Below are positions 43,253 through 50,913 of a stretch of 50,913 nt of DNA, one piece after another. Origin of the DNA: JABWBJ01 sp035646395 (GTDB taxonomy: Bacteria > Gemmatimonadota > Gemmatimonadetes > Gemmatimonadales > Gemmatimonadaceae); contig DASRPK010000311.1 of the NCBI GenBank assembly GCA_035646395.1, positions 1-50,913 on the forward strand, read 5' to 3'. The position numbers and the translations under genes were made by a program. The notes below the pieces were generated by a model, which was not told the origin of the DNA, did no database searches, and saw nothing but the letters and a program-made list of their open reading frames with translations. The stretch's first letter is position 1. Each line of letters starts with the position of its first letter.

Positions 43253-43594
43253 TTAGGCAGGCGACGGCGCGTCGGCGGACGACAAAACGCGACCGACCGC
43301 GGTGGCAAAGTCCGTCCAGGTCACGACATGGGCGGTGAGCACGCGACGTCCCTTCGGTGTGAGGCGGTAGTACTTCGCCTTTCTATTCTTCTCCGATATG
43401 CCCCACTCGGCGTCGATGAGACCCTTGCGCTCCAGGCGATACAGGGCAGGATAGAGCGACCCTTCCTCGATCCGCAGCGCGTCGCCGCCCTGATCCATGA
43501 TCCAGCGTCCGATGCCATAGCCATGCAACCGCCCCCAGGACAGCGTCTTGAGGATCATGACTTCGAGTGTGCCGTGCAGAAGTTCGTTCTTCAT
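43253..43594 (-). CDS. PadR-family transcriptional regulator
   Basis: A 113-residue winged-helix protein with the classic PadR N-terminus MKNELLHGTLEVMILKTLSWGRLHGYGIGRWI, then the recognition region LRIEEGSLYPALYRLERKGLIDAEWG and the wing KAKYYRLTPKGRRVLTAH. These regulators act as dimeric repressors, often of the following ADOP gene and themselves. Here the ADOP gene lies 24 bases downstream. Upstream, at 43605-43645, a pair of perfect 11-base arms (GATTATCTAGG / CCTAGATAATC) is the obvious operator, beginning 11 bases before the start codon. The signal that releases repression is unknown. Confidence 0.94.
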   Translation of the reverse strand: MKNELLHGTLEVMILKTLSWGRLHGYGIGRWIMDQGGDALRIEEGSLYPALYRLERKGLIDAEWGISEKNRKAKYYRLTPKGRRVLTAHVVTWTDFATAVGRVLSSADAPSPA

Positions 43595-43604
43595 CGTTCC
43601 CTAT

Positions 43605-43645
43605 GATTATCTAGGCATAAGATGGAACTGCTTACCTAGATAATC
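43605..43645. promoter_or_regulatory. PadR operator palindrome
   Basis: GATTATCTAGG (43605-43615) and CCTAGATAATC (43635-43645) are perfect reverse complements, 19 bases apart. The left arm begins 11 bases upstream of the PadR start codon. The position and symmetry fit autoregulation of the PadR-ADOP operon. No convincing -35/-10 could be fixed beneath it. Confidence 0.85.
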
Positions 43646-43745
43646 AAGGGGGCGAGTGGCCTACCATGTCCTGTGCATTCCCACCAGTCGATGCCCGCTG
43701 CCAACACCTGCTTGCGAGTGACCACCGCAAATCACATATCACCGG

Positions 43746-46103
43746 GTGCCTGACGAACTCCCCAATAGCGTCATAGCCGGTCGCTATCGCGTAAGCCATG
43801 AGATCGGCCGCGGCGGCATGGCCACCGTGTATCGGGCACACGACGTGAAACACGATCGCGACGTAGCGCTCAAGGTCCTGAGCCCCGACCTCCCAGCGTC
43901 GCTCGGCACTGAACGGTTCCTGCGCGAAATTGCATTCACCGCCCGGCTTGACCACCCGCACATCCTGCCGCTGCTGGATTCCGGGGAAAGCGACGGGCTG
44001 CTGTACTACGTGATGCCGCTCGTTGAGGGTGAGTCGCTACGCGACCGGCTGATGCGGGAGAAGCAACTGCCGATCGACGAAGCGCTTCAGATCACGCGGG
44101 AAATCGCGAGCGCCCTGAGTCATGCGCACAGCCACGGCGTTTTGCATCGCGACATCAAGCCGGAAAACATCATGCTGAGCGGTGGCCATGCGCGCGTCGC
44201 CGACTTTGGCATTGGCCGCGCTTTATCGGCGACCGTTGCCGACAACCTCACCGTGACGGGACTCGCGATCGGCACGCCGATCTACATGAGCCCCGAACAG
44301 GCGAGCGGAGCGACCGACGTCGACGCGAGAGCCGACGTCTACAGTCTCGCGTCGGTGTTGTATGAGATGCTCGCCGGCCAGCCGCCGTACAGCGCGCCAA
44401 ACACCGCGGCCCTCCTCGCGCGCAAATCACTGGAGCCGATGCCGCCGCTCCGCACGACGCGAGGCCCGGTCCCGCCTGGTGTGGAGCAGGCGATCGCGAA
44501 GGCGCTTTCACGCGTTCCGGCCGATCGCTTCGCGTCAGCGCGCGAGTTCGCCCACGCGCTCGACGGCAAGTCAATGACTCCGACAGCGAGTCGACGCTTG
44601 CGCGCACCGGCAGTGGCGATGCTCGCACTTCTCGTGCTCGGAGCGATTGCCGTCGTTGCGGACATTGGAGACGTGCGCACTCGCGTGATGGGCAGCGTAG
44701 CTACCGACCGAATCGCGACCCTGGCGGTGCTGCCGCTGGAGAATCTTTCCGGCGACACTCAACAGGATTTCCTGGCGGCGGGCATGCACGAGGCCCTCAT
44801 CACGGGGTTGGGCAAGTTGCGAGGCCTCGAACGCGTGACGGCTCGTTCATCAGTGTTGCGCTATCAGAAGACGGACCGGACGCCGCCGCAGATCGGTGAG
44901 GAACTGAACGTCGATGCCATTATTACGGGAAGCGTCACGCGTGCCGGCGACATCGTGCGCGTCACCGCCAACCTGATGCGCGCGCAGAACGAAGAACCCG
45001 TGTGGTCGCGTGCCTTCGAGCGGGAGCTGCGCGACGTACTGTCCCTGCAGAACGAAATCGTTGCGGCCATCGCCCGGGAGGTCCAACTCGAGCTCTCGCC
45101 CGTCGAGCAAGCGGGGTTGCGGCGTGCTCGAGCAGTCAATCCCGCAGCGTACCAGTTGTACCTGAAGGGGTGGCTGCAGATGACGTCGTTTACGCCCGAG
45201 GGATTCGAGAACGCGTTACGCCTTCACCGAGAGGCCATCGCCATTGACCCTAACGAGGCATTGGCATACGCCGGCCTCGCCGAGGTGTACGGGCTTCTCG
45301 AGATCTTCCGTCCCAGTGCCTCGAGAAGCGATGCCGAGCGTGCCAGGGCGGCCGCACTGAAGGCCATCGAGCTGGACCCGACACTGGCACAGGCGCACGT
45401 CGCGTTAGGCAACTTCAGGATCGGCAAGGAGTGGGACTACCGGGGCGCGGAAGCGAGCTATAAGCGCGCCCTGGAGCTCAACCCCAACCATGCCGACGCG
45501 CATATCAGCTACGCGATCTACCAGAGCATCTTCGGAGATCAGGGCGCTGCGATCGCGGAATACAAACGTGGAATCGAGCTGGATCCGTTTTCGCCTCTGT
45601 ATACCGCGTGGCTCGCGGGAACCTACTGGGAGTTCTCCAGACCCGACGATGCCATTCGTGAAGCGCAAAAGGCCCTTGTCCTTCAGCCCGATTTCCCGGT
45701 TGCGCTCTTCGTGCTTGGTCTGAGCTACGCCGACAAGAAGCGGTTCGACGACGCGATCGCAACTCACCAGCGGGGATTGGACCTCTATCCGACGCACGGA
45801 TTTTCGTGGACGCTCGCTGCCACCTATGCGCTCGCCGGCAGAAAGACGGACGCGCGCAACATCATGGCGCAGTTGGATTCGGGTAAGCATACCGATGTTG
45901 CCCACCCGTGGTTCATAGCCGCTGCCTACACAGCGATGGGCGAACTCGACCGCGCCCTGGACTGGCTGGAACGGGCATACGAGGAGCGCAGTCTGTTCCT
46001 GTGCAATCTGGGGCGCGATCGCGCCGCGGGCTTCGACATCCGCCCACTGCATGGTCATCCGCGCTACGTGGCACTGCTCCGCAAGGTGAACCTCGCGAAG
46101 TAA
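43746..46103 (+). CDS. Ser/Thr protein kinase with TolB-N-like domain and TPRs
   Basis: A 785-residue protein. The kinase domain (about 14-275) is intact: GRGGMATVY, Lys43 (ALKVL), HRDIKPEN (134-141), DFG 153-155, GTPIYMSPEQA. One transmembrane helix is near 285-303. Then comes a TolB-N/FlgO-like domain (about 320-450: LAVLPLENLSGDTQQDFLAAGMHEALITGLGKL, IGEELNVDAIITGSVTRAGDIVRV). TPR repeats of about 34 residues follow (ALAYAGLAEVYGLLEIF, AQAHVALGNFRIGKEWDYRGAEASYKRAL, PNHADAHISYAIYQSIFG, and more). It is a membrane kinase with an external peptide- or protein-binding scaffold. Translation starts at GTG 43746, fixed by the conserved GRYRV start of the kinase domain. Confidence 0.9.
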   Translation: MPDELPNSVIAGRYRVSHEIGRGGMATVYRAHDVKHDRDVALKVLSPDLPASLGTERFLREIAFTARLDHPHILPLLDSGESDGLLYYVMPLVEGESLRDRLMREKQLPIDEALQITREIASALSHAHSHGVLHRDIKPENIMLSGGHARVADFGIGRALSATVADNLTVTGLAIGTPIYMSPEQASGATDVDARADVYSLASVLYEMLAGQPPYSAPNTAALLARKSLEPMPPLRTTRGPVPPGVEQAIAKALSRVPADRFASAREFAHALDGKSMTPTASRRLRAPAVAMLALLVLGAIAVVADIGDVRTRVMGSVATDRIATLAVLPLENLSGDTQQDFLAAGMHEALITGLGKLRGLERVTARSSVLRYQKTDRTPPQIGEELNVDAIITGSVTRAGDIVRVTANLMRAQNEEPVWSRAFERELRDVLSLQNEIVAAIAREVQLELSPVEQAGLRRARAVNPAAYQLYLKGWLQMTSFTPEGFENALRLHREAIAIDPNEALAYAGLAEVYGLLEIFRPSASRSDAERARAAALKAIELDPTLAQAHVALGNFRIGKEWDYRGAEASYKRALELNPNHADAHISYAIYQSIFGDQGAAIAEYKRGIELDPFSPLYTAWLAGTYWEFSRPDDAIREAQKALVLQPDFPVALFVLGLSYADKKRFDDAIATHQRGLDLYPTHGFSWTLAATYALAGRKTDARNIMAQLDSGKHTDVAHPWFIAAAYTAMGELDRALDWLERAYEERSLFLCNLGRDRAAGFDIRPLHGHPRYVALLRKVNLAK

Positions 46104-46216
46104 TCCGGCGTCTACGCAGGCATCGGAGTCGACGGTTCAGGTACGCGGAACTATCTTCGGCGAACCCCCCAACCCCGCGCTCGGCGCTCCCCGCTGAGTG
46201 CATCGCCCCACGGACA

Positions 46217-48007
46217 ATGCGAGTCCTGACAACAACTCTGCTCCTCACGGTATCCGTTGCCGCCCCGGCCCAGAACAACAGCTACGGCAATCCCGAGAAG
46301 CGCCCGCCGCGGCCCACGTCGGCGACCATCAGCGAAGCCGACCTCATGTCTCGGCTCTACGTTTTCGCCGATGACTCCATGGAAGGTCGGAACGCACCGC
46401 TGCCCAGCAACGCGCGCGGGACCGCCTACATCGTCCGCGAGCTGCAACGGCTGAAGATCGCGCCGGCAGGTTACCTCGGCTCCTATTATCAGACGCTCCC
46501 GTACGTCTCCCGCTCACTGTCGCCACGCACAAGCCTGACGATCAACGGCGAGCCGCTCCGGTTAGGCACCGACTTCACCGTGACATCGCGCGGTGCCACC
46601 AAGATCGTCGACAGCGCACAGGTCATCTTCGCCGGCGTCTCGAGTAACGCCGACCAGATGATCCTGCCTGAGTGGGCGGCAAATCGATTCGTCATCGTTA
46701 TGCCGCCACCTCCAGCGGCAACGACCGACGCACCCGCAGGTGGGCGTGGTGCCGGAGGTGGTGGCGGTCGCGGCGGTGTTGGTGGAGGCACCGCGGCGCC
46801 GGTGAACGTGACCACTCGCTACGCTGGAGCGGTTGCCATCGCCACCGTGGTGCCTGACGTGAACAACCCGCCGGCGACTGGTGGCTTCGGTGGTCGTGGT
46901 GGCGGTGGTGGAAGAGGTGGCGCCGCTGGACCACAGAATGTCCTGAACGATCTCAGCGCCCCTCGCGTGGCTGCGCAGTACTACATCACGCCCGCCGCCG
47001 CAGCCAAGCTGCTCGGCCGTCCAGTCGAGGGGGCAGGGCCGGGTACAATGAATGGTATCGTCAACGCCACGGTCTTCTATGATGACGTCGACATCCCGCA
47101 CGCGTCCAACGTCCTCGCGATCATCCCGGGCAGCGATCCTGTGCTGAAAAACGAATACGTGGTGATCAGCGCGCATAACGATCACGTTGGCATCACCGGC
47201 CCGACTGCGCAGGGCGTATCGACCGCGGTTGATCATGATTCGCTCCGCACGGCGCGGCTGGCGAACCTTCGCATGCAGATGCAGGGCGGGGAGCTCGTCG
47301 CATTGCCGGCCGGCACAACGGTCACCGTCAACCTGGACAGCCTGCGGCGCATCCGTCCGCCGCGTCGTGATTCCATTCGCAACGGCGCCGACGATGACGG
47401 CTCGGGTTCGATGGGCGTGCTCGAAATCGCCGAAGCGATTGCAGCCATGCCGGTGAAACCGAAACGATCGACCGTCTTCGCCTGGTGGACCGCCGAAGAA
47501 GACGGCCTCGTTGGCTCGCGCTGGTGGACCGACAATCCGACGGTGCCGCTCAACCAGGTTGTGTCCAACATCAACATGGACATGATCGGCCGCGGCCGTG
47601 CCGAAGACGTTCCCGGCGGCGGCCCGGACTACCTCGGCTTCCTCGGCGCCGACCGGCTCTCGACCGCGTTAGGTGAACGGGTGCACGCCATCAACAGGCG
47701 GCAGTCGAATCCGTTGCGTCTCGACAACCGCTTCGACTGGCCGATCGCCTGGCCGGGGTACAACAACCTGTATGGTCGAAGCGATCACGCGAATTTCTCG
47801 CGCTACAACATCCCGATCGTCTTCTTCTTCACCGGGCTGCACGCCGATTATCACCAGGTGACGGACGAGCCGCAGTACATCGACTATCCGCACTACACCC
47901 GGATCGTGAACTACGTGAAGGACCTGACGATCGATGTGGCGAACCTTCCCACGCGTCCGAAAGTCGATCGTTCGGGAGCAATTCCGCCGAGACCGATAAA
48001 GCAATAG
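46217..48007 (+). CDS. M28-family metallopeptidase with two Gly-rich insertions
   Basis: A 596-residue exported peptidase (MRVLTTTLLLTVSVAAPAQ leader). Zinc ligands of the M28 fold: His320 (VISAHNDHVG), Asp392 (NGADDDGSGSMG), Glu427/Glu428 (WWTAEEDGLVG), Asp455 (NMDMIGRG) and the last His in LHADYHQVTDE. A PA-like insertion domain (about 130-290) is interrupted by two Gly/Arg-rich linkers (174-191 and 222-238). These have no equivalent in my memory of the family and may be flexible loops that grew from low-complexity repeats. ATG 46217 is chosen; the frame runs back to 45908 over the end of the kinase gene without a leader. It is probably an aminopeptidase in the periplasm. Confidence 0.87.
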   Translation: MRVLTTTLLLTVSVAAPAQNNSYGNPEKRPPRPTSATISEADLMSRLYVFADDSMEGRNAPLPSNARGTAYIVRELQRLKIAPAGYLGSYYQTLPYVSRSLSPRTSLTINGEPLRLGTDFTVTSRGATKIVDSAQVIFAGVSSNADQMILPEWAANRFVIVMPPPPAATTDAPAGGRGAGGGGGRGGVGGGTAAPVNVTTRYAGAVAIATVVPDVNNPPATGGFGGRGGGGGRGGAAGPQNVLNDLSAPRVAAQYYITPAAAAKLLGRPVEGAGPGTMNGIVNATVFYDDVDIPHASNVLAIIPGSDPVLKNEYVVISAHNDHVGITGPTAQGVSTAVDHDSLRTARLANLRMQMQGGELVALPAGTTVTVNLDSLRRIRPPRRDSIRNGADDDGSGSMGVLEIAEAIAAMPVKPKRSTVFAWWTAEEDGLVGSRWWTDNPTVPLNQVVSNINMDMIGRGRAEDVPGGGPDYLGFLGADRLSTALGERVHAINRRQSNPLRLDNRFDWPIAWPGYNNLYGRSDHANFSRYNIPIVFFFTGLHADYHQVTDEPQYIDYPHYTRIVNYVKDLTIDVANLPTRPKVDRSGAIPPRPIKQ

Positions 48008-48090
48008 GGTGCAACAGGGTGCGGAGGGTGCACAGGGTGCGAACCGGCACGTTCGCACCCTACGCACCCAATGCACCCTGCGCACCCTTC
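48006..48090. repeat. Foldback element of GGGTGC words
   Basis: The TAG stop of the M28 gene (48005-48007) is the start of this element. Tandem GGGTGC words follow in the left arm. GGGTGCGAAC (48035-48044) and GTTCGCACCC (48051-48060) form a perfect 10-bp stem with a 6-base loop. Tandem GCACCC words complete the right arm to about 48087. No T-run follows. Confidence 0.85.
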
Positions 48091-48117
48091 CGTTACTTCT
48101 CCTTCGACGCCACAAAA

Positions 48118-48190
48118 TGGGAGAAAACTGATTACACGGAAACCGCTGTAATCGGTCTTCTCCCACATCTACCATCCCACGTCCCACAGT
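48118..48190. repeat. Second hairpin with TGGGAGA arms and GGGA-word remnant
   Basis: TGGGAGAAAACTGATTACACGG (48118-48139) folds back onto CCGCTGTAATCGGTCTTCTCCCA (48143-48165) with a few mismatches. It is followed by CCCACATCTACCATCCCACGTCCCAC (about 48162-48187), which is the C-rich arm of the GGATGTGGGA word element. It lies between convergent genes and abuts the minus-strand stop (TAG, 48194-48196). Confidence 0.65.
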
Positions 48191-48193
48191 CTG

Positions 48194-50065
48194 CTACCGC
48201 TCCCACGTCGCAAGGGCCCGCATGCGTTCTACCATCTTCACGAACTCCGCGCGGTAGCCGCCGACGTCTTCTCCAAGCGCGCTACGTGCGAGCTCACTCA
48301 CCTGGTCGAGTGTCGCCGAACCACGGTGCTCGGATTCACGCAGAATCATGCCGAATGCCGCCACGGACGCCGCAAATCTCAGGTCGACGGAGCCCTCGGT
48401 CGGACGCGACGCTCGTACCACATGATCCAGCCAACGGCTGGTACTCGCGTCAGGCAGCTTGTATCGCAGCTTCACGTACATGAGCTCATCAGCCGGGCCG
48501 GTACCCACAGCTCCCGACTGGTAGCGCAGCGGCTCGCTTGCCGTTGAGCGTTCACGTGATCCCTTCGGAACGACTTCGTACAACGCGGTGACGGAATGAC
48601 CGGCGCCGATTTCCCCGGCATCTTTCCGGTCATTGTCGAAGTCTTCCTTCTGGAGCATGCGGTTCTCGTAGCCGATCAATCGGTATGATTCAACGCGCTG
48701 CGGATTGAACTCGACCTGGATCTTTACGTCCTTCGCGAGCGTCAACAGCGTTCCGGCCATCTCGTCCACGAGAACCTTACGCGCCTCGGCGAGGTCATCG
48801 ATGTATGCGTAGTTCCCGTTTCCCTTGTCGGCCAGCTTTTCCATCTTCGAATCCTTGTAGTTGCCCATGCCGAAGCCGAGGACCGAGAGGAACGTGCCCT
48901 GTTCGCGTTTCTCCTCGATGAGCCGTTCCATCTCCGCGTCGCTCGAGGCGCCGACGTTGAAGTCCCCGTCGGTGGCAAGGATGACACGGTTGTTGCCGTC
49001 AGCCAGGTGGTTTCTGCGGGCGACGTCGTAGGCGAGCCTGATGCCCGCTCCGCCTGCGGTCGAGCCGCCGGCGTGCAGCCGGTCCAGCGCTCCAAGTATT
49101 TCTTCCTTGCGGTCACCGGAAGTCGGCGGCAGCACCAGTCCCGCGGCACCGGCGTAGACGACCATCGCCACCCGATCCTGCTCCCGCAACTGCCTGACGA
49201 GTAGCTTCAGCGATTCCTTCACTAGCGGCAGCTTGAAGGGATCATTCATCGATCCCGAGACATCGATCAGGAACACCAGGTTGCTCGCCGGCAAGGATTC
49301 CGGGGACAGTCGACGCGCCTGGAGACCGATGCGTACCAGCAGGTGGTCGGCATGCCACGGCGTGTGCGCCACTTCGGTCGTCACGGAGAATGGATGCCGC
49401 TTGTCCGGCTCCGGGTACTCGTACGCGAAGTAGTTCACGAGCTCCTCGATGCGCACGGCATCCTTGGGCGGACGCTGGCCGCTGGTCACGAAGCGCCTGA
49501 CATTGGAATAGGAAGCACGATCCACGTCGACGGAGAACGTCGACAGCGGGTTGGCGCGGGCGCCAAGGAACGGATTGTCGACGATCCGGTCGTACGACTC
49601 GGTGTTGTCCACCGGGCGATAGCGACCAGGGAGGTGTTGCGGCGGAGGAGCGACCGTCGCGTTCCCAGGCGAGATGGTGAACGCGAGTTGCTTCATCTCC
49701 GCTGCGCTTCCCGTGCCGGTGACGACGACTTCGGACAACCGGTTTACATCCTGCGCCAGGACGAAATCAGCTGCGACGCTGTCGGCGTAGAGCCTTACGG
49801 TCCGAGTCTCGGGGCGAAAACCAATCGCGCGCACCTGGATCGAGACTTCCTGTCCGCGCAGGCGGACAGGCGCGAGGATGCGGTACGCGCCGCTCGCATC
49901 CGTGCCGACGCTGATACCGGCATCAGGGATTCTGACATTCGCCGCTTGAATGCCCATTGCGGTTCCGGCGGCGGTAACACGCCCGGTCACGATGACGCCC
50001 TGTTGTCCCTGGTTAGGCGTAAGGAACAACAGCGGGAGGGCGAGGCTGACGAAGGCAGTTTTCAT
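48194..50065 (-). CDS. von Willebrand A domain protein (YfbK-like) with carboxypeptidase-regulatory-like domain
   Basis: A 623-residue protein with a leader (MKTAFVSLALPLLFLTPNQGQ). Residues 23-105 form a carboxypeptidase-D-regulatory-like beta sandwich. It is followed by SEVVVTGTGSAAEM, the VVVTG sequence seen after such domains in TonB-dependent receptors. A YfbK N-terminal region precedes the VWA domain, which has a complete MIDAS start (FLIDVSGSMND, residues 265-275), a Thr-type site in the ATDGDFNVG block and the conserved GGSTAGGAGIRLAY. The C-terminus is DUF3520-like. GGAGG precedes ATG 50065, which is preferred over GTG 50077. Metal-dependent binding of a partner in the envelope is likely. 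Confidence 0.86.
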   Translation of the reverse strand: MKTAFVSLALPLLFLTPNQGQQGVIVTGRVTAAGTAMGIQAANVRIPDAGISVGTDASGAYRILAPVRLRGQEVSIQVRAIGFRPETRTVRLYADSVAADFVLAQDVNRLSEVVVTGTGSAAEMKQLAFTISPGNATVAPPPQHLPGRYRPVDNTESYDRIVDNPFLGARANPLSTFSVDVDRASYSNVRRFVTSGQRPPKDAVRIEELVNYFAYEYPEPDKRHPFSVTTEVAHTPWHADHLLVRIGLQARRLSPESLPASNLVFLIDVSGSMNDPFKLPLVKESLKLLVRQLREQDRVAMVVYAGAAGLVLPPTSGDRKEEILGALDRLHAGGSTAGGAGIRLAYDVARRNHLADGNNRVILATDGDFNVGASSDAEMERLIEEKREQGTFLSVLGFGMGNYKDSKMEKLADKGNGNYAYIDDLAEARKVLVDEMAGTLLTLAKDVKIQVEFNPQRVESYRLIGYENRMLQKEDFDNDRKDAGEIGAGHSVTALYEVVPKGSRERSTASEPLRYQSGAVGTGPADELMYVKLRYKLPDASTSRWLDHVVRASRPTEGSVDLRFAASVAAFGMILRESEHRGSATLDQVSELARSALGEDVGGYRAEFVKMVERMRALATWER

Positions 50066-50308
50066 GGGGACCTCCACGAATGGGGTAATCGATCGTCCCG
50101 TGACGTCATGTCACTGGGATGAATCCCAATCTGGGGGTTCCGGACGTTCTGAACAGCCGGCCAGGCGACGGCTTCGTTCAGTCACGCGGTCGAGGAGACA
50201 CGGCAGCGGTTCGTGGTGACGGACCGCAGCGCCGTTAGGCGATGCTGAGCGCCCTATGGTCGTCGCAGCGTTGAATCAATGTCGCCAATGAAAATGCGGT
50301 TCATATCG
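50066..50308. other. 243-base intergenic region
   Basis: Between the VWA gene and the next permease, both on the minus strand, I see no gene and no strong repeat. One GTTAGGC motif lies at 50233. The region must hold the promoter of the VWA gene, but no convincing box pair was recognised. Confidence 0.5.
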
Positions 50309-50913
50309 TCACTCCGCGCGGAGAGCCATGGCCGGGTCAATGCGACTGGCGCGCCATGCGGGAACAGCCGAGGCACAGAGCGCCGCCGCCGCAAGCGTGA
50401 TCGCGGCCAGCAGGAAGGGCATTGCGGATCGCACGGTCGTGTTGAACATCAGTGATTGCACGGCGACGCTGGCAAACCAGCTGGCGAGACCGCCTAACGC
50501 GAGCCCCACGCCAACGATCGCCAGCCCTTCCCCGACGACGAGCCTGACGAGGTCCCCGGCCCGCGCGCCCAGTGCGGAACGGATACCCAGCTCGCTCTTC
50601 CGTTGCGCGACACTGAAGGCGAGGATGCCGAACAGGCCGACGCCAGCAAGGATGATGGCCAGCAACGCAAAGACACCGAACATGGTCGTGCCCAGCTTGA
50701 GCGGGCGGTAGTCGGTATCGAGCATCTGCGAGAGCGGGCGGGTCTCGACGGTGGAAAGGTCGCTTCGCACGTCACGCAAAACGTTATGCAGCGAGGCCTG
50801 GAGCGCGGCGCGGTCACCCGATACCCTGACGACAAGATAGGCGCCAAGCTCATCGAGCTCCGGATCCGCTGTCGGGAGCAACGCCGCCGGCGGCGCCTCT
50901 TCCCGGATCGATC
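50309..50913 (-). CDS. ADOP-type ABC permease, C-terminal part (5' end outside window)
   Basis: The frame is open from the window edge (50911) to a TGA at 50309-50311, with about 201 residues visible. LASVLKLGTTMFGVFALLAIILAGVGLFGILAFSVAQRKSELGIRSALG-type sequence (visible as two blocks) is the second FtsX-type helix and cytoplasmic loop. GEGLAIVGVGLALGGLASWF and the C-terminal SAVPAWRASRIDPAMALRAE are the last helices and the conserved end of this family. It resembles the permease at 33207 more than the PadR-linked one at 40575, judging only from the C-terminus. The rest of the gene is outside the window, so the prefix domain and regulator cannot be seen. Confidence 0.88.
   Translation of the reverse strand, partial: SIREEAPPAALLPTADPELDELGAYLVVRVSGDRAALQASLHNVLRDVRSDLSTVETRPLSQMLDTDYRPLKLGTTMFGVFALLAIILAGVGLFGILAFSVAQRKSELGIRSALGARAGDLVRLVVGEGLAIVGVGLALGGLASWFASVAVQSLMFNTTVRSAMPFLLAAITLAAAALCASAVPAWRASRIDPAMALRAE

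Noticed and set aside
45908..46216. N-terminal extension of the M28 peptidase
   Set aside because: It overlaps the end of the kinase gene in another frame and has no conserved sequence.
48006..48090. GGGTGC repeats considered as CRISPR or telomere-like repeat
   Set aside because: The units are short, irregular and folded on themselves, with no unique spacers.

Overview
The window is high-GC bacterial chromosome of the kind found in soil Gemmatimonadota or a close Acidobacteria-like lineage. This placement is inference. It rests on several large orphan FtsX/MacB-type permeases (ADOP type, one paired with PadR), two Hanks-type Ser/Thr kinases fused to sensor domains, many exported hydrolases with standard signal peptides, and an outer-membrane DUF5916-type barrel. 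No rRNA, tRNA, CRISPR array, integrase or transposase was seen. No gene-free stretch exceeds 300 bases.

Bases 1-26,500 form a hydrolase-rich region. It starts with the end of a DUF5916 outer-membrane protein, followed by an amidase. Next come two tightly overlapping operons: M29-like protein, D-aminoacylase-type deacylase 1, metallo-beta-lactamase-fold hydrolase; and M20 peptidase, deacylase 2, ThrE-type exporter, small membrane protein. Then follow an OPT transporter, a DUF922-like protein, deacylase 3, a two-domain glyoxalase/VOC protein with a histone-H1-like tail, a beta-lactamase-fold serine hydrolase, deacylase 4, an FMN alpha-hydroxyacid oxidase, a VTT membrane protein, a dihydropyrimidinase-like enzyme and an amidohydrolase_2 enzyme. 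Four paralogous deacylases within 18 kb, together with peptidases and transporters, suggest a specialised scavenging programme for N-acylated or D-amino acids and peptides.

Bases 26,500-50,913 are mainly signalling and envelope genes: an NTF2-like protein, a kinase with a WD40/TolB-like propeller, an outer-membrane barrel, a MATE exporter, three ADOP permeases (the last cut by the window edge), a large BNR/VPS10-type propeller protein, a smaller propeller protein, a PadR regulator with a clear palindromic operator, a kinase with TolB-N-like and TPR domains, an M28 peptidase with Gly-rich insertions, and a von Willebrand A protein.

Two sequence-level patterns run across the whole window. First, many gene ends carry foldback elements built from short repeated words, each family using a different word (GTTTACCC, GGATGGGA, GGGTGC, GGGGTCAGACACC, GCGGATT-type, GAGGCCA). 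Some share the stop codon of a gene, and at least one has entered a coding sequence in frame. Second, the motif GTTAGG(C) is strongly over-represented on both strands.
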